DNA from: G965202915 sp965202915
Lineage (GTDB): Bacteria; Pseudomonadota; Gammaproteobacteria; Eutrophobiales; Eutrophobiaceae
DNA: 64,000 nucleotides
Reading direction: 5' to 3'
Assembly (NCBI GenBank): GCA_965202915.1
Contig: OZ241847.1
Location: 992,001 to 1,056,000, forward strand
Below the pieces are notes generated by a model. That model was given only the letters and a program-made list of their open reading frames with translations. It was not told the origin of the DNA and made no database searches. Positions 45,040 to 53,177 of the stretch are shown here, one piece after another (positions within the stretch are counted from its first letter, which is position 1; the number at the start of each line of letters is the position of its first letter). Both the position numbers and the translations under genes were made by a program.

Positions 45040-45972
45040 ATGGCTAATGAAAAAAGCGGCGATTATGGTGAACGGAACGAGGGAACGACGCCCAAAAAAA
45101 AGCGGAAAACAAAATCCGGATTAGAGTCAGAATATGATATGGACGCGACTCGCCTGTATCTAAGTGAAATAGGCTTTTCCTCTTTATTAACCGCTGAAGA
45201 GGAGGTGTATTATGCACGCAAAGCCAGACAAGGCGATGAAAGTGCCAGAAAGCGTATGATAGAAAGTAATCTGCGCTTAGTGGTAAAGATTGCGAGACGC
45301 TATATGAAGAGGGGACTTACCCTGCTGGATCTGATTGAAGAGGGTAATTTGGGTTTGATTCGTGCGGTCGAAAAGTTTGATCCGGAGAAGGGATTCCGAT
45401 TTTCCACCTATGCAACCTGGTGGATCAGGCAAACCATTGTACGGGCGCTGATGAATCAAACTCGTATGGTTAGATTACCCGTGCACATTGTTAAAGAAAT
45501 CGATATCTATTTGCGCGCCACCCGAAAATTATCTCAGGTACTTGACCACGAACCAAGCCCGCAGGAAGTGGCTGACATGCTGGATCAACCCATAGACAAT
45601 GTAAAAAAAATGCTGGGATTGAATGAACGAATTAATTCGGCGGATTTACGCGCCGGATATGATCCGTCCAAACCCCTGATCGACACGATCCCCGATGAGC
45701 GAAATATCGATCCGTCATTATTATTGGAGAACAGTGACGTCAGGAAGCATATTGATACCTGGCTGTCCCAGTTAAGCGAAGTACAACGCGCCGTCGTTGA
45801 ACGGCGGTTTGGTTTGCATGGTAATGACGTATCCACGTTGAAAACCATCAGCAACCAGCTGGGCATGACCCGTGAAAACGTCAGACAAATTCAGATTTCG
45901 GCGATACAGCGGTTGCGCAAGATCCTGAAAAGGGAAGGGTTTTCTCGTGAAACATTAGGTACTGAAAATTAA
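45040..45972 (+). CDS. rpoS: Stationary-phase sigma factor RpoS
   Basis: 310 residues. Region 1.2 'DATRLYLSEIGFSSLLTAEEE', region 2 'ESNLRLVVKIARRY' and 'FRFSTYATWWIRQTIVRALMNQTR', region 3 'LPVHIVKEI', region 4 'VVERRFGL' and 'LGMTRENVRQIQISAIQRLR'. The order after nlpD confirms RpoS. The 3' end overlaps the convergent Mth938 gene by 4 nt. The N-terminal ~35 residues are Lys/Glu-rich and lineage-specific. Confidence 0.95.
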   Translation: MANEKSGDYGERNEGTTPKKKRKTKSGLESEYDMDATRLYLSEIGFSSLLTAEEEVYYARKARQGDESARKRMIESNLRLVVKIARRYMKRGLTLLDLIEEGNLGLIRAVEKFDPEKGFRFSTYATWWIRQTIVRALMNQTRMVRLPVHIVKEIDIYLRATRKLSQVLDHEPSPQEVADMLDQPIDNVKKMLGLNERINSADLRAGYDPSKPLIDTIPDERNIDPSLLLENSDVRKHIDTWLSQLSEVQRAVVERRFGLHGNDVSTLKTISNQLGMTRENVRQIQISAIQRLRKILKREGFSRETLGTEN

Positions 45973-46352
45973 TTTGCCTCCGGCAGCAGCAGAGCGGCAA
46001 CCACCTTCCGGCCTTCATCCAATAACAGGTTATAACAACGACAGGCGCCCCCGCTATCCATAAATTCCATGCCGATATTCCTGGATAGCGAGGTGGCGCG
46101 GTATGCTTCCGGCAAAAATCTTACATTTTTTCCGGTGCCTATAACGATGATTTCCGGCTCAAATGAAATGATATGTTCAATATGTTGCAGACTGATGCCA
46201 TCAAACGTATTTGCCGACCAGGGGGAGATCAATTTATCAGCGGCAATGAGAATGCTATTTGAATAAACGCGTTCGTTTACAGTAAATGAACTCCCGGAAT
46301 AAGAGGATATCCTATTTAAATTCAGATTATTTGCCGTCTGCTCAATTTTCAT
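45969..46352 (-). CDS. Mth938/DUF498-domain protein
   Basis: 127 residues. Family features: 'ISFEPEIIVIGTGKNVRFLP', 'GIGMEFMDSGGACRCYNLLLDEGRKVVAALL' in the pattern (Gly-Thr-Gly strand; Met-Asp-(x)-Ala-Cys-Arg-x-Tyr-Asn; Glu-Gly-Arg). Small soluble single-domain proteins of this type are widespread, often near membrane-protein or rpoS genes, with no assigned activity. Convergent with rpoS, overlapping it by 4 nt. Confidence 0.85.
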   Translation of the reverse strand: MKIEQTANNLNLNRISSYSGSSFTVNERVYSNSILIAADKLISPWSANTFDGISLQHIEHIISFEPEIIVIGTGKNVRFLPEAYRATSLSRNIGMEFMDSGGACRCYNLLLDEGRKVVAALLLPEAN

Positions 46353-46368
46353 TTACATTTAGTTCTTT

Positions 46369-46374
46369 TATAAT
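46369..46374 (+). promoter_or_regulatory. Probable -10 element (TATAAT) for adk
   Basis: Perfect TATAAT in the spacer between the divergent Mth938 gene and adk, about 58 nt upstream of the adk ATG. The -35 at 17-nt spacing (TTTTCA) is weak. Confidence 0.4.
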
Positions 46375-46432
46375 CTGGTCATATATTTATGCAGTTTATC
46401 ACTCAAAAAAATTCAGATTGGAAAAAATAATT

Positions 46433-47095
46433 ATGAAACTGATTTTAGTGGGGCCGCCGGGCGCGGGAAAGGGAACACAGGCAAATTTCATTAAAGATCA
46501 ATATTCAATCCCGTCAATTTCCACCGGGGACATGTTACGTACCGCCGTTAGCTCCGGGTCTGAATTAGGCGTTAAAGTAAAAAGAGTAATGGATTCGGGG
46601 GGCTTGGTTTCCGATGATTTAATTCTCGATTTGATTAAAAAAAGAATCCGGCGGGATGATTGTAAAAATGGGTATCTATTTGATGGTTTTCCGAGAAACA
46701 TAGCGCAGGCGAAAGGAGTAACGGAGGCCAATATAGAGATCAATTTTATCATTGAGATCCAAGTCGATGATCGGGAAATTATTAAGCGCATCAGTGGTCG
46801 ACGGATACACCCCGGATCCGGCAGAACTTATCATATTGAATTTAATCCACCCAAAGAAGAGAACAAAGATGATATCACCGGTGAACCGCTTTCCCAGCGT
46901 GACGACGATTACGAAGAGGCGGTAAAAGAAAGATTACGGCTTTACCATGATAAAACCGCTCCATTGATAGAATATTATTCTTCGAAATCGAGCAATAATG
47001 AAAAAGACCGTATTACTCATCTAAAAATAAACGGCATGCGGCCGGTAAATGCCGTATCCGAGGATATTATCCGGGGATTGGGTAAATACATATAA
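46433..47095 (+). CDS. adk: Adenylate kinase
   Basis: 220 residues from the ATG at 46433; the frame is open further upstream but the family begins 'MKLILVGPPGAGKGTQA'. P-loop 'GPPGAGKGT', AMP site 'STGDMLR', 'DGFPRNIAQA', LID domain 'GRRIHPGSGRTYH' without zinc cysteines, and 'QRDDDYEEAVKERLRLY'. Balances adenine nucleotides. This is a long-LID form; nothing is missing. Confidence 0.94.
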   Translation: MKLILVGPPGAGKGTQANFIKDQYSIPSISTGDMLRTAVSSGSELGVKVKRVMDSGGLVSDDLILDLIKKRIRRDDCKNGYLFDGFPRNIAQAKGVTEANIEINFIIEIQVDDREIIKRISGRRIHPGSGRTYHIEFNPPKEENKDDITGEPLSQRDDDYEEAVKERLRLYHDKTAPLIEYYSSKSSNNEKDRITHLKINGMRPVNAVSEDIIRGLGKYI

Positions 47096-47155
47096 TTTTT
47101 TTCTTTATCCCATGAGAAAAAAAGTGCAAAAACAAAATATATGGCTATAATTAAC

Positions 47156-47185
47156 TTCATATTTATTGGGACTGTTGTATATAAT
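47156..47185 (+). promoter_or_regulatory. Sigma-70-type promoter for the H1-like gene
   Basis: -35 TTCATA (47156-47161), 18-nt spacer, -10 TATAAT (47180-47185), about 40 nt upstream of the start codon. The -10 is perfect and the -35 has four of six consensus bases. Confidence 0.5.
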
Positions 47186-47226
47186 GGCTTTTTTAATCTA
47201 TTTCTGATTTAAGGGAACCTAGAATT

Positions 47227-47481
47227 ATGGCAAAGAAAACCTCTAAGAAATCTGTAACCAAAAAGAAGATGGCTAAGAAAAAAATCAAGAAGAAGATAGC
47301 TAAGAAAAAGGCCAAAAAGAAGATGGCCAGGAAAAAAACCAAAAAGAAGACGGCTAAGAAAAAGGCCAAAAAGAAGATAGCCAGGAAAAAAACCAAGAAG
47401 AAGACGGCTAAGAAAAAGGCCAAAAAGAAGATAGCCAGGAAAAAAACCAAAAAGAAGGCGGCTAAGAAAAAGACCAGATAA
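47227..47481 (+). CDS. Lysine-rich histone H1-like DNA-binding protein
   Basis: 84 residues made almost only of Lys, Ala, Thr, Arg and Ile in KKKxAKKK-type repeats. Such proteins in Proteobacteria (AlgP/HctB-like) bind DNA non-specifically and compact it. The gene contains three 54-bp tandem units encoding an 18-residue repeat, so length variation between strains is expected. Codons are nearly all purine-rich on the plus strand. Own promoter upstream. Confidence 0.75.
   Translation: MAKKTSKKSVTKKKMAKKKIKKKIAKKKAKKKMARKKTKKKTAKKKAKKKIARKKTKKKTAKKKAKKKIARKKTKKKAAKKKTR
47299..47460 (+). repeat. Three 54-bp tandem repeats inside the H1-like gene
   Basis: Units at 47299-47352, 47353-47406 and 47407-47460, each coding an 18-residue block of the form AKKKAKKK-(M/I)-ARKKTKKK-(T/A). 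Only a few base differences separate the units, so they arose recently by slippage or unequal exchange. Confidence 0.85.
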
Positions 47482-47612
47482 AGCAACAGGTTGGCTGAAC
47501 AGCTCAGGAAAGTTCACCGGTGGTGAATCGCCGGATCAGAGTGTTAGGGCGGGCAATCACCGGTCAGCCAATGGAGATACGGGCAAAAAGGGTGCCGAAT
47601 AGGGGCAACTGG

Positions 47613-47658
47613 GTGGCTACAAAGGGTTAGCCACATTGAACGGCCGGGGCCGGCCGTT
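47613..47658. terminator. Pair of strong inverted repeats between convergent genes
   Basis: First stem GTGGCTA (47613-47619) with TAGCCAC (47628-47634); second stem AACGGCCGG (47639-47647) with CCGGCCGTT (47650-47658). They sit between the H1-like gene and the convergent Memo-AMMECR1 gene. Neither has a T-run, so function as a terminator is probable from position only. The remaining spacer 47482-47783 holds nothing else that I can support. Confidence 0.45.
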
Positions 47659-47783
47659 ACAATTAAAATCTCATGACCATATGGAAACGTCGTCCTTGAG
47701 TTGCCGCCAATACACGCGTTTATTACACATTAACATTAAACAGCGTGCTCCGGCTGATTGCGGATCAGTGCTGTTTGATAAAC

Positions 47784-49163
47784 TTATTCGGCATAATGCC
47801 GGGTTTTATAACGCCAGGCATGATCGATTTGTTCACTTTTATCGATCTGTGCTTTTCGCTTCAATTCTTCGAAAAATACCTTTGGATCAGGCAAAGAATT
47901 CCATACAACGGGTAAAAAGGTCGCTGTTTTTCCACCACCCTCAATAATCAGTCCATCTTCTCCCGGTTGCAATTGTGCAAGTAAATCATCTTCATCATTA
48001 AATTCAAGCATGGCTTTCTCGGCAAGAATCGAAAGACTGATTGATATTGTATGATACTGGTCCTGAGTCAAAGGTTTGAATCTCGGATCGCTAAAGGCGG
48101 CAGCATACGCATTATTGGCAACCGCGGTCATTAATGTTGTGGTGGCTTCAGTGTTACCGACGCAGCCCCGTAGCGCGCCATCCGCGTACAAAGTAACAAA
48201 CACGGCATGTATTGCATTTAATTCCGGCGGATATTCGCTGGATACGGGCTTATGGGGCCCGTCTCCATTAAGCCCGCTCCGGATACTTTTTCTTGCAAGT
48301 TGAAATAAACACCGTATTGTTTTTGGATCAAGGGGCGGTTCCGGTTCATTAAGCGCAAAGGCACCATACCCCACAACCCGGTCTCGGTCGCCGGCAGTAT
48401 CGCCGGAGTTGCACAGGTCGAGTAAATCGATATTCATATTCTTCTGTTTGGCCAATAATAACAGCCCCCGCATCGGCATACAGCCACAGGCCCGCTTGGA
48501 ATCGATTGCATTGAAGTCAAAGTCAGATATGAGCTCGCAGGTCTCATTATCGATTTGGCCGGCCGTATCATAGTCGTAATAGTGACTCAAGTCGGAACTG
48601 ATCACGATTAATGTACGTTGGTCTCCCCATAATGCCCGTAGAACATTGGCAACCTGGATCGGCTCAGTGTTTCCAACAATCAGAGGCGTCAATATAAAAT
48701 CGTCTATAACGACTTGCAGAAAGGGCAGATGCACCTCAATACTATGTTCCCGCAGGTGAGCCGCGTCATTAAAATGTACATAATTAAATCGTTTGATTTG
48801 TTCCTGAGCGTCAATATCCGTCGCAATATTACCCAGTGGCGTTGCAAAATGAGTCGCGCTGCTTAATGCTATACCCTGCGTATGGACGCGATGTGCCGGC
48901 CCCAGTAAAACCACGCGGCGGATTTTATCCCTAAGCTGCCTGAGGCCGGCGTAAGCCCTGGCGGCCGTCGGCCCGGAGTAGATATAACCGGCATGAGGCA
49001 CTATCAGCGCTTTGGCCGGTTTACCCGGTCGGTCAACATTATTTAATAATTGCTCCACGGTTGTACCCAGCTCGGAGGGGTCGTCCGGATAAAAAAACCC
49101 CGCAACGGCCGCCGGTCGAACTAAGTTTTTTTGACGTGGTGAATTTGAATGAACCATTTTCAA
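47784..49163 (-). CDS. Memo-AMMECR1 fusion protein (AmmeMemoRadiSam system B+A)
   Basis: 459 residues. Residues ~15-285 are a Memo domain ('RPAAVAGFFYPDDPSEL', 'ALIVPHAGYIYSGPTAA', 'VVLLGPAHRV', 'EHSIEVHLPFLQ', 'ISSDLSHYYDYDTA'), with the His and Cys residues of the non-haem metal site. Residues ~290-459 are an AMMECR1 domain ('VFVTLYADGALRGCVGN', 'AAFSDPRFKPLT'). These two plus a radical SAM protein form the 'AmmeMemoRadiSam' trio, whose chemistry is unknown; a role in RNA or protein modification has been proposed. The radical SAM partner is transcribed divergently 71 nt away. Confidence 0.9.
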   Translation of the reverse strand: MKMVHSNSPRQKNLVRPAAVAGFFYPDDPSELGTTVEQLLNNVDRPGKPAKALIVPHAGYIYSGPTAARAYAGLRQLRDKIRRVVLLGPAHRVHTQGIALSSATHFATPLGNIATDIDAQEQIKRFNYVHFNDAAHLREHSIEVHLPFLQVVIDDFILTPLIVGNTEPIQVANVLRALWGDQRTLIVISSDLSHYYDYDTAGQIDNETCELISDFDFNAIDSKRACGCMPMRGLLLLAKQKNMNIDLLDLCNSGDTAGDRDRVVGYGAFALNEPEPPLDPKTIRCLFQLARKSIRSGLNGDGPHKPVSSEYPPELNAIHAVFVTLYADGALRGCVGNTEATTTLMTAVANNAYAAAFSDPRFKPLTQDQYHTISISLSILAEKAMLEFNDEDDLLAQLQPGEDGLIIEGGGKTATFLPVVWNSLPDPKVFFEELKRKAQIDKSEQIDHAWRYKTRHYAE

Positions 49164-49234
49164 AAATTTTTACTCTATTCTTTTAAGTATAGATACTCTA
49201 TTCTAATTTATTGAGCTTTAACCAAAATATTTTT

Positions 49235-50317
49235 ATGCAAACAGTCGTTTCAACGCAATATTGGCATCCACTGGAGGGCGATAGAATCCAGTGTGATCTG
49301 TGTCCGCGTGCCTGCAGGATGAAGGAGGGGCAAAGAGGATTTTGTTTTGTCCGAGCATGTCAGGATCAACAAATCGTGCTTACCACCTATGGTCGCTCAA
49401 GTGGTTTTTGTATAGACCCGATTGAAAAAAAACCGCTTAATCATTTTTATCCCGGCACTCCGGTGCTTTCTTTCGGCACGGCGGGCTGCAACCTGGCCTG
49501 TAAATTCTGTCAGAATTGGGATATCAGTAAATCGCGGGATATGGATACACTGGCCGGTTTGGCAACACCGGAAGCTATTGCCAATACCGCCCGCAAACTG
49601 GGTTGCGGGAGTATTGCCTTTACCTATAACGATCCGGTGATATTTCATGAATACGCAGTTGATATAGCGCAGGCGTGTCATACGCTGGGGATAAAATCCG
49701 TTGCCGTCAGTGCCGGCTACGTCTGCCCCGAGCCCAGGGCTGATTTTTACCGGCATATGGACGCCGCAAATATAGATTTAAAGGCATTTACTGAAAAATT
49801 CTATAAGAAAATTACCGGCGGCCGGTTACAAATCGTGCTGGAAACATTGCGCTATTTGAAACACGAGACCGACGTCTGGTTTGAAATCACCAATTTATTG
49901 ATCCCCGATGAAAATGATTCCGAACCGGAGATAGAAGCGATGACCCAGTGGATAGTCGAGAACCTTGGGCCGGACGTGCCGGTGCATTTTTCCGCCTTCC
50001 ATCCCGACTGGCGTATGCGGGACAAATCCCGGACTCCCTCGGTCACGTTAACCCGCGCCCGCAATATTGCCGTCAAAAACGGGATTCATTACCCTTACAC
50101 TGGCAACGTGCATGATGCCCCCGGAGATACAACCCTTTGTCACTCGTGTGGCGAACCACTAATCGTCAGAGATTGGTATCAACTCAGGCAATGGCGATTG
50201 ATAAACAAAGATCAATGCCCAAATTGCGGCCACCGATGCAGTGGACGCTTTGCGGAACAACCCGGCAATTGGGGTGCAAAACGCATCCCGGTGCAAATTC
50301 AAAATTCCTTTGCTTAA
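49235..50317 (+). CDS. amrS: AmmeMemoRadiSam system radical SAM enzyme
   Basis: 360 residues from the ATG at 49235 (an upstream TTG adds 8 residues). N-terminal 'CDLCPRACRMKEGQRGFCFVR', then radical SAM cluster Cys85-x3-Cys89-x2-Cys92 ('GCNLACKFCQNWDIS'), 'GSIAFTYNDPVIFHEY', 'NIDLKAFTEKFYKKITGG' and a C-terminal zinc-type Cys pair region ('CHSCGEPL', 'CPNCGHRC'). PflA-like activase fold; the substrate is unknown. Divergent partner of the Memo-AMMECR1 fusion. Confidence 0.92.
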   Translation: MQTVVSTQYWHPLEGDRIQCDLCPRACRMKEGQRGFCFVRACQDQQIVLTTYGRSSGFCIDPIEKKPLNHFYPGTPVLSFGTAGCNLACKFCQNWDISKSRDMDTLAGLATPEAIANTARKLGCGSIAFTYNDPVIFHEYAVDIAQACHTLGIKSVAVSAGYVCPEPRADFYRHMDAANIDLKAFTEKFYKKITGGRLQIVLETLRYLKHETDVWFEITNLLIPDENDSEPEIEAMTQWIVENLGPDVPVHFSAFHPDWRMRDKSRTPSVTLTRARNIAVKNGIHYPYTGNVHDAPGDTTLCHSCGEPLIVRDWYQLRQWRLINKDQCPNCGHRCSGRFAEQPGNWGAKRIPVQIQNSFA

Positions 50318-50374
50318 TACCGGCAGTTAAACCGTATGACGCGGAAGATACCGCACTCCCTCCAACAATGTATC

Positions 50375-50451
50375 TGGTGGGCCTGGTAGGACTCGAACCT
50401 ACGACCAATGGATTATGAGTCCACTGCTCTAACCAGCTGAGCTACAGGCCC
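50375..50451 (-). tRNA. tRNA with CAU anticodon (Ile2 or elongator Met)
   Basis: 77 nt with encoded CCA. Acceptor GGGCCTG pairs with CAGGCCC; D arm 'AGCTCAGCTGGTTAGAGC'; anticodon loop CTCATAA; 'TTGGTCG' after the anticodon arm, and T loop TTCGAGT. The GGGCC-type acceptor and 'TTGGTCG' resemble tRNA-Ile2, whose C34 is turned to lysidine by TilS; elongator Met cannot be excluded. Lies just downstream of rpoD on the same strand, an arrangement also seen in pseudomonads. Confidence 0.93.
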
Positions 50452-50500
50452 AAAGAATTGGGCATACTGCGATACTCCGGATTAAACGGCAACCCACCGC

Positions 50501-52351
50501 CTACTCAAGAAAAGTTTTTAGCTGCCCTGAACGTGAAGGATGGCGCAGTTTCCTAAGTGCTTTGGCTTCGATTTGACGAATCCGTTCACGGGTTACGTCA
50601 AACTGTTTGCCGACCTCTTCCAGTGTGTGATCGGTATTCATATCGATGCCAAAACGCATGCGCAATACCTTGGCCTCCCTGGAAGTCAATCCTGAAAGCA
50701 CTTCCCTGGTAGTCCGACCGAGGCCTTCGGAACTGGCCAGATCGCTTGGCGCAATACTATTTGCATCTTCAATGAAATCACCCAGGTGTAGATCTTCATC
50801 ATCACCAATGGGGGTTTCAATGGAAACCGGCTCTTTTGCAATCTTGAGCACCTTATGGACTTTCTCCTGAGGCATATCCATACGTTGTGCAAGCTCTTCC
50901 GGCGTCGGCTCCCGACCCATCTCCTGCAACATTTGCCGCGCAATACGATTAAGTTTATTGATCGTTTCTATCATATGCACGGGAATGCGTATGGTGCGGG
51001 CCTGATCAGCAATGGAACGGGTAATGGCCTGTCGTATCCACCAGGTGGCATAAGTGGAAAATTTGTAACCGCGACGATATTCAAATTTGTTGACCGCTTT
51101 CATCAAACCTATATTGCCTTCTTGAATCAAATCCAGGAAAAGCAAACCGCGGTTGGTATATTTTTTGGCAATGGAAATCACGAGTCGTAAATTCGCCTCG
51201 ACCATTTCCTTCTTCGCGCGCCGCGCTATCGCTTCCCCCATGAAAATCTTGCGGTTAATGGCCTTGATATCCTGAATTGATAGTAACACCCCTCGACACA
51301 GCGTATCCAGCTTGCGCTGAATTCTAACTATCTCCGGCGTATATCGGGCCAATTCTTTTGCATAAGGGCGGTCGGACCGGGCCAGTTCCTCGCACCATTT
51401 AAGATTGATTTCATCGCCGGTAAAATTGGTAATAAATTCTTTGCGCGGCATTTTCACCTCTTTAACGCAAATATACATAATTTCACGCTCCATCTGTCTG
51501 ATTTTTTCAACCAAACGATGAAAATTTTTGGTCAAGAGATCAATCAACTTCGGGGCAACGCGCAGCTCAAGAAACTTTTGCACCAACTCCCGTTCAACCT
51601 TATCAGTTCGTTTATGTCCTTTTCCGTTGCGTTTAACCGATCTTAAATATCTGGCGTGCAATTTCAGGAGTGCGTCGATGTGCCGCTTGATTGCCCTCAA
51701 GTGCTTCGCATTTTCCGCGCTGTCGTCGTCACCACCATGCTTATTGTCTTTGCCGGAGGCTTTGCGCTGTACGTCTTGCGCCGGGGCAAGACCTTTATCG
51801 GGATATTCTCCCAGATCATTAAAACCAATAATGACGTCAGCCAGCTTTACCCGCTTTTCGGGAACCTTGTTATAGACCGCAAACAGCATATCCAGTGTCC
51901 CGGGGAAGGTCACCAATGCCCCCAGTATCTGTTGCAAACCGTCCTCAATACGTTTGGCGATCTTGATTTCACCCTCACGCGTCAATAAATCAACCGTACC
52001 CATTTCCCGCATATACATACGAACGGGGTCGGTTGTACGACCTAATTCATTTTCAAAGCCGGCCAATATCACCGCCGCGTCCACGGTGGCACCTTCATCC
52101 GGTGTCTCAGTGTGGTTGGTCATCTGCAGTTCCAGACCCGGCGGTGATTCATGCACAACAATACCCATGTCATTAATCATATTAATAATATCTTCAACCT
52201 GCTCCGGGTCGACAATATCGTTGGGCAGGTGATCATTAACCTCATGATAGGTTAAAAAACCCTGTTCCTTGCCCTTGGCAATTAACAGTTTAAGTTGAGA
52301 TTGCTCATCTTCTTGCAAAGTGTGTTCAACAGATTCCATAGTGGTATTCAA
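50501..52351 (-). CDS. rpoD: Primary sigma factor RpoD
   Basis: 616 residues. Region 1.1 (~10-80, 'LIAKGKEQGFLTYHEVNDHLP'), region 1.2 'TTDPVRMYMREMGTVDLLTREGE', the long non-conserved insertion (~130-370), region 2 'EANLRLVISIAKKYTNRGL' and 'YKFSTYATWWIRQAITRSIADQ', region 3, and region 4 'LRMRFGIDMNTDHTLEEVGKQF', 'TRERIRQIEAKALRKLRHP'. Slightly short in the insertion compared with E. coli. The Asp/Lys-rich stretch around residue 210 is lineage-specific. Main housekeeping sigma factor. Confidence 0.96.
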   Translation of the reverse strand: MNTTMESVEHTLQEDEQSQLKLLIAKGKEQGFLTYHEVNDHLPNDIVDPEQVEDIINMINDMGIVVHESPPGLELQMTNHTETPDEGATVDAAVILAGFENELGRTTDPVRMYMREMGTVDLLTREGEIKIAKRIEDGLQQILGALVTFPGTLDMLFAVYNKVPEKRVKLADVIIGFNDLGEYPDKGLAPAQDVQRKASGKDNKHGGDDDSAENAKHLRAIKRHIDALLKLHARYLRSVKRNGKGHKRTDKVERELVQKFLELRVAPKLIDLLTKNFHRLVEKIRQMEREIMYICVKEVKMPRKEFITNFTGDEINLKWCEELARSDRPYAKELARYTPEIVRIQRKLDTLCRGVLLSIQDIKAINRKIFMGEAIARRAKKEMVEANLRLVISIAKKYTNRGLLFLDLIQEGNIGLMKAVNKFEYRRGYKFSTYATWWIRQAITRSIADQARTIRIPVHMIETINKLNRIARQMLQEMGREPTPEELAQRMDMPQEKVHKVLKIAKEPVSIETPIGDDEDLHLGDFIEDANSIAPSDLASSEGLGRTTREVLSGLTSREAKVLRMRFGIDMNTDHTLEEVGKQFDVTRERIRQIEAKALRKLRHPSRSGQLKTFLE

Positions 52352-52678
52352 ACTCGCTTAATTAAGGTATTAATGATTAATATAAATTGCTAAATCATTG
52401 ATTCATTGCTAAACCCATAAGTTTAGCACATAGAGACATATCGTGCCAGAGCAAATTCATCAGGATCAAAAATCAGTGCTCCTCCATGCTTCAGACTCAT
52501 ACCGCCCGGCCACTCCCCGGATGACCCGCTGTCACCGGATCCCTCCCGGCGATCAAACCCCGCCTTACCATAGGCGCCTTTGGGGACACAACATTGCCAC
52601 GCATCCAAACCCGCGATAAAAGAATTGACCGGTGAACACCGAGGCATTAATATTAAACTGACGGTTTTATACAAATGC
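52352..52678. other. Intergenic region upstream of rpoD
   Basis: About 330 nt between rpoD and the tRNA-Ala promoter. AT-rich next to rpoD (likely its promoter), GC-rich around 52,500-52,620. A 92-codon minus-strand frame (52423-52701) has no family features and is not called. Confidence 0.35.
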
Positions 52679-52708
52679 TTGACAGATAATACGGGGGTCA
52701 AGTACAGT
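52679..52708 (+). promoter_or_regulatory. Sigma-70 promoter of the tRNA-Ala/tRNA-Glu unit
   Basis: -35 TTGACA (52679-52684, perfect), 18-nt spacer, -10 TACAGT (52703-52708, four of six). It lies about 50 nt before tRNA-Ala and points towards both tRNA genes. Confidence 0.5.
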
Positions 52709-52762
52709 CCTCTCTCTTCCTGATTATATGATGGATCGCCTTTTATTGCCCTTGGGCATTAC

Positions 52763-52838
<76 letters not shown>

Positions 52839-52870
52839 TTTTAATTATATGCACAATAATCAGCTTCGTT

Positions 52871-52946
52871 GTCCCCATCGTCTAGAGGCCTAGGACACCG
52901 CCCTTTCACGGCGGCAACAGGGGTTCGAATCCCCTTGGGGACGCCA
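52871..52946 (+). tRNA. tRNA-Glu (anticodon TTC)
   Basis: 76 nt including CCA. Acceptor GTCCCCA with TGGGGAC, anticodon stem CCGCC/GGCGG with loop CTTTCAC, T arm 'GGGGTTCGAATCCCC'. 32 nt after tRNA-Ala, so cotranscribed. The antisense open frame over it is a well-known spurious ORF. Confidence 0.95.
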
Positions 52947-53177
52947 TTCTCTGTCGAATCCTGGACCACGTTCCGGCATCGGGAATAATGTATAAGCTCA
53001 GAAATCCATTGACGTGACAGCCGATGGCGCATAATATTGATAACCATACTGGCAGCAACTCGAACATGCTTGATGACTAACCAATCAAACTGCCCGCCGG
53101 TTTGGCATTTGGGCTTTTCCATTCTCCCCGACTCCGGGCGGCGGGCCTTAACAAGTCCATGGTGCAGACCCCGCTCC

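Noticed and set aside
47193..47517. Minus-strand Phe/Leu-rich frames across the H1-like gene
   Set aside because: They are the complement of AAG/AAA codons and mimic membrane proteins; no start or context.
50137..50418. 93-codon plus-strand frame
   Set aside because: Overlaps the radical SAM gene and ends in antisense CAU tRNA ('GLEPTTNG').
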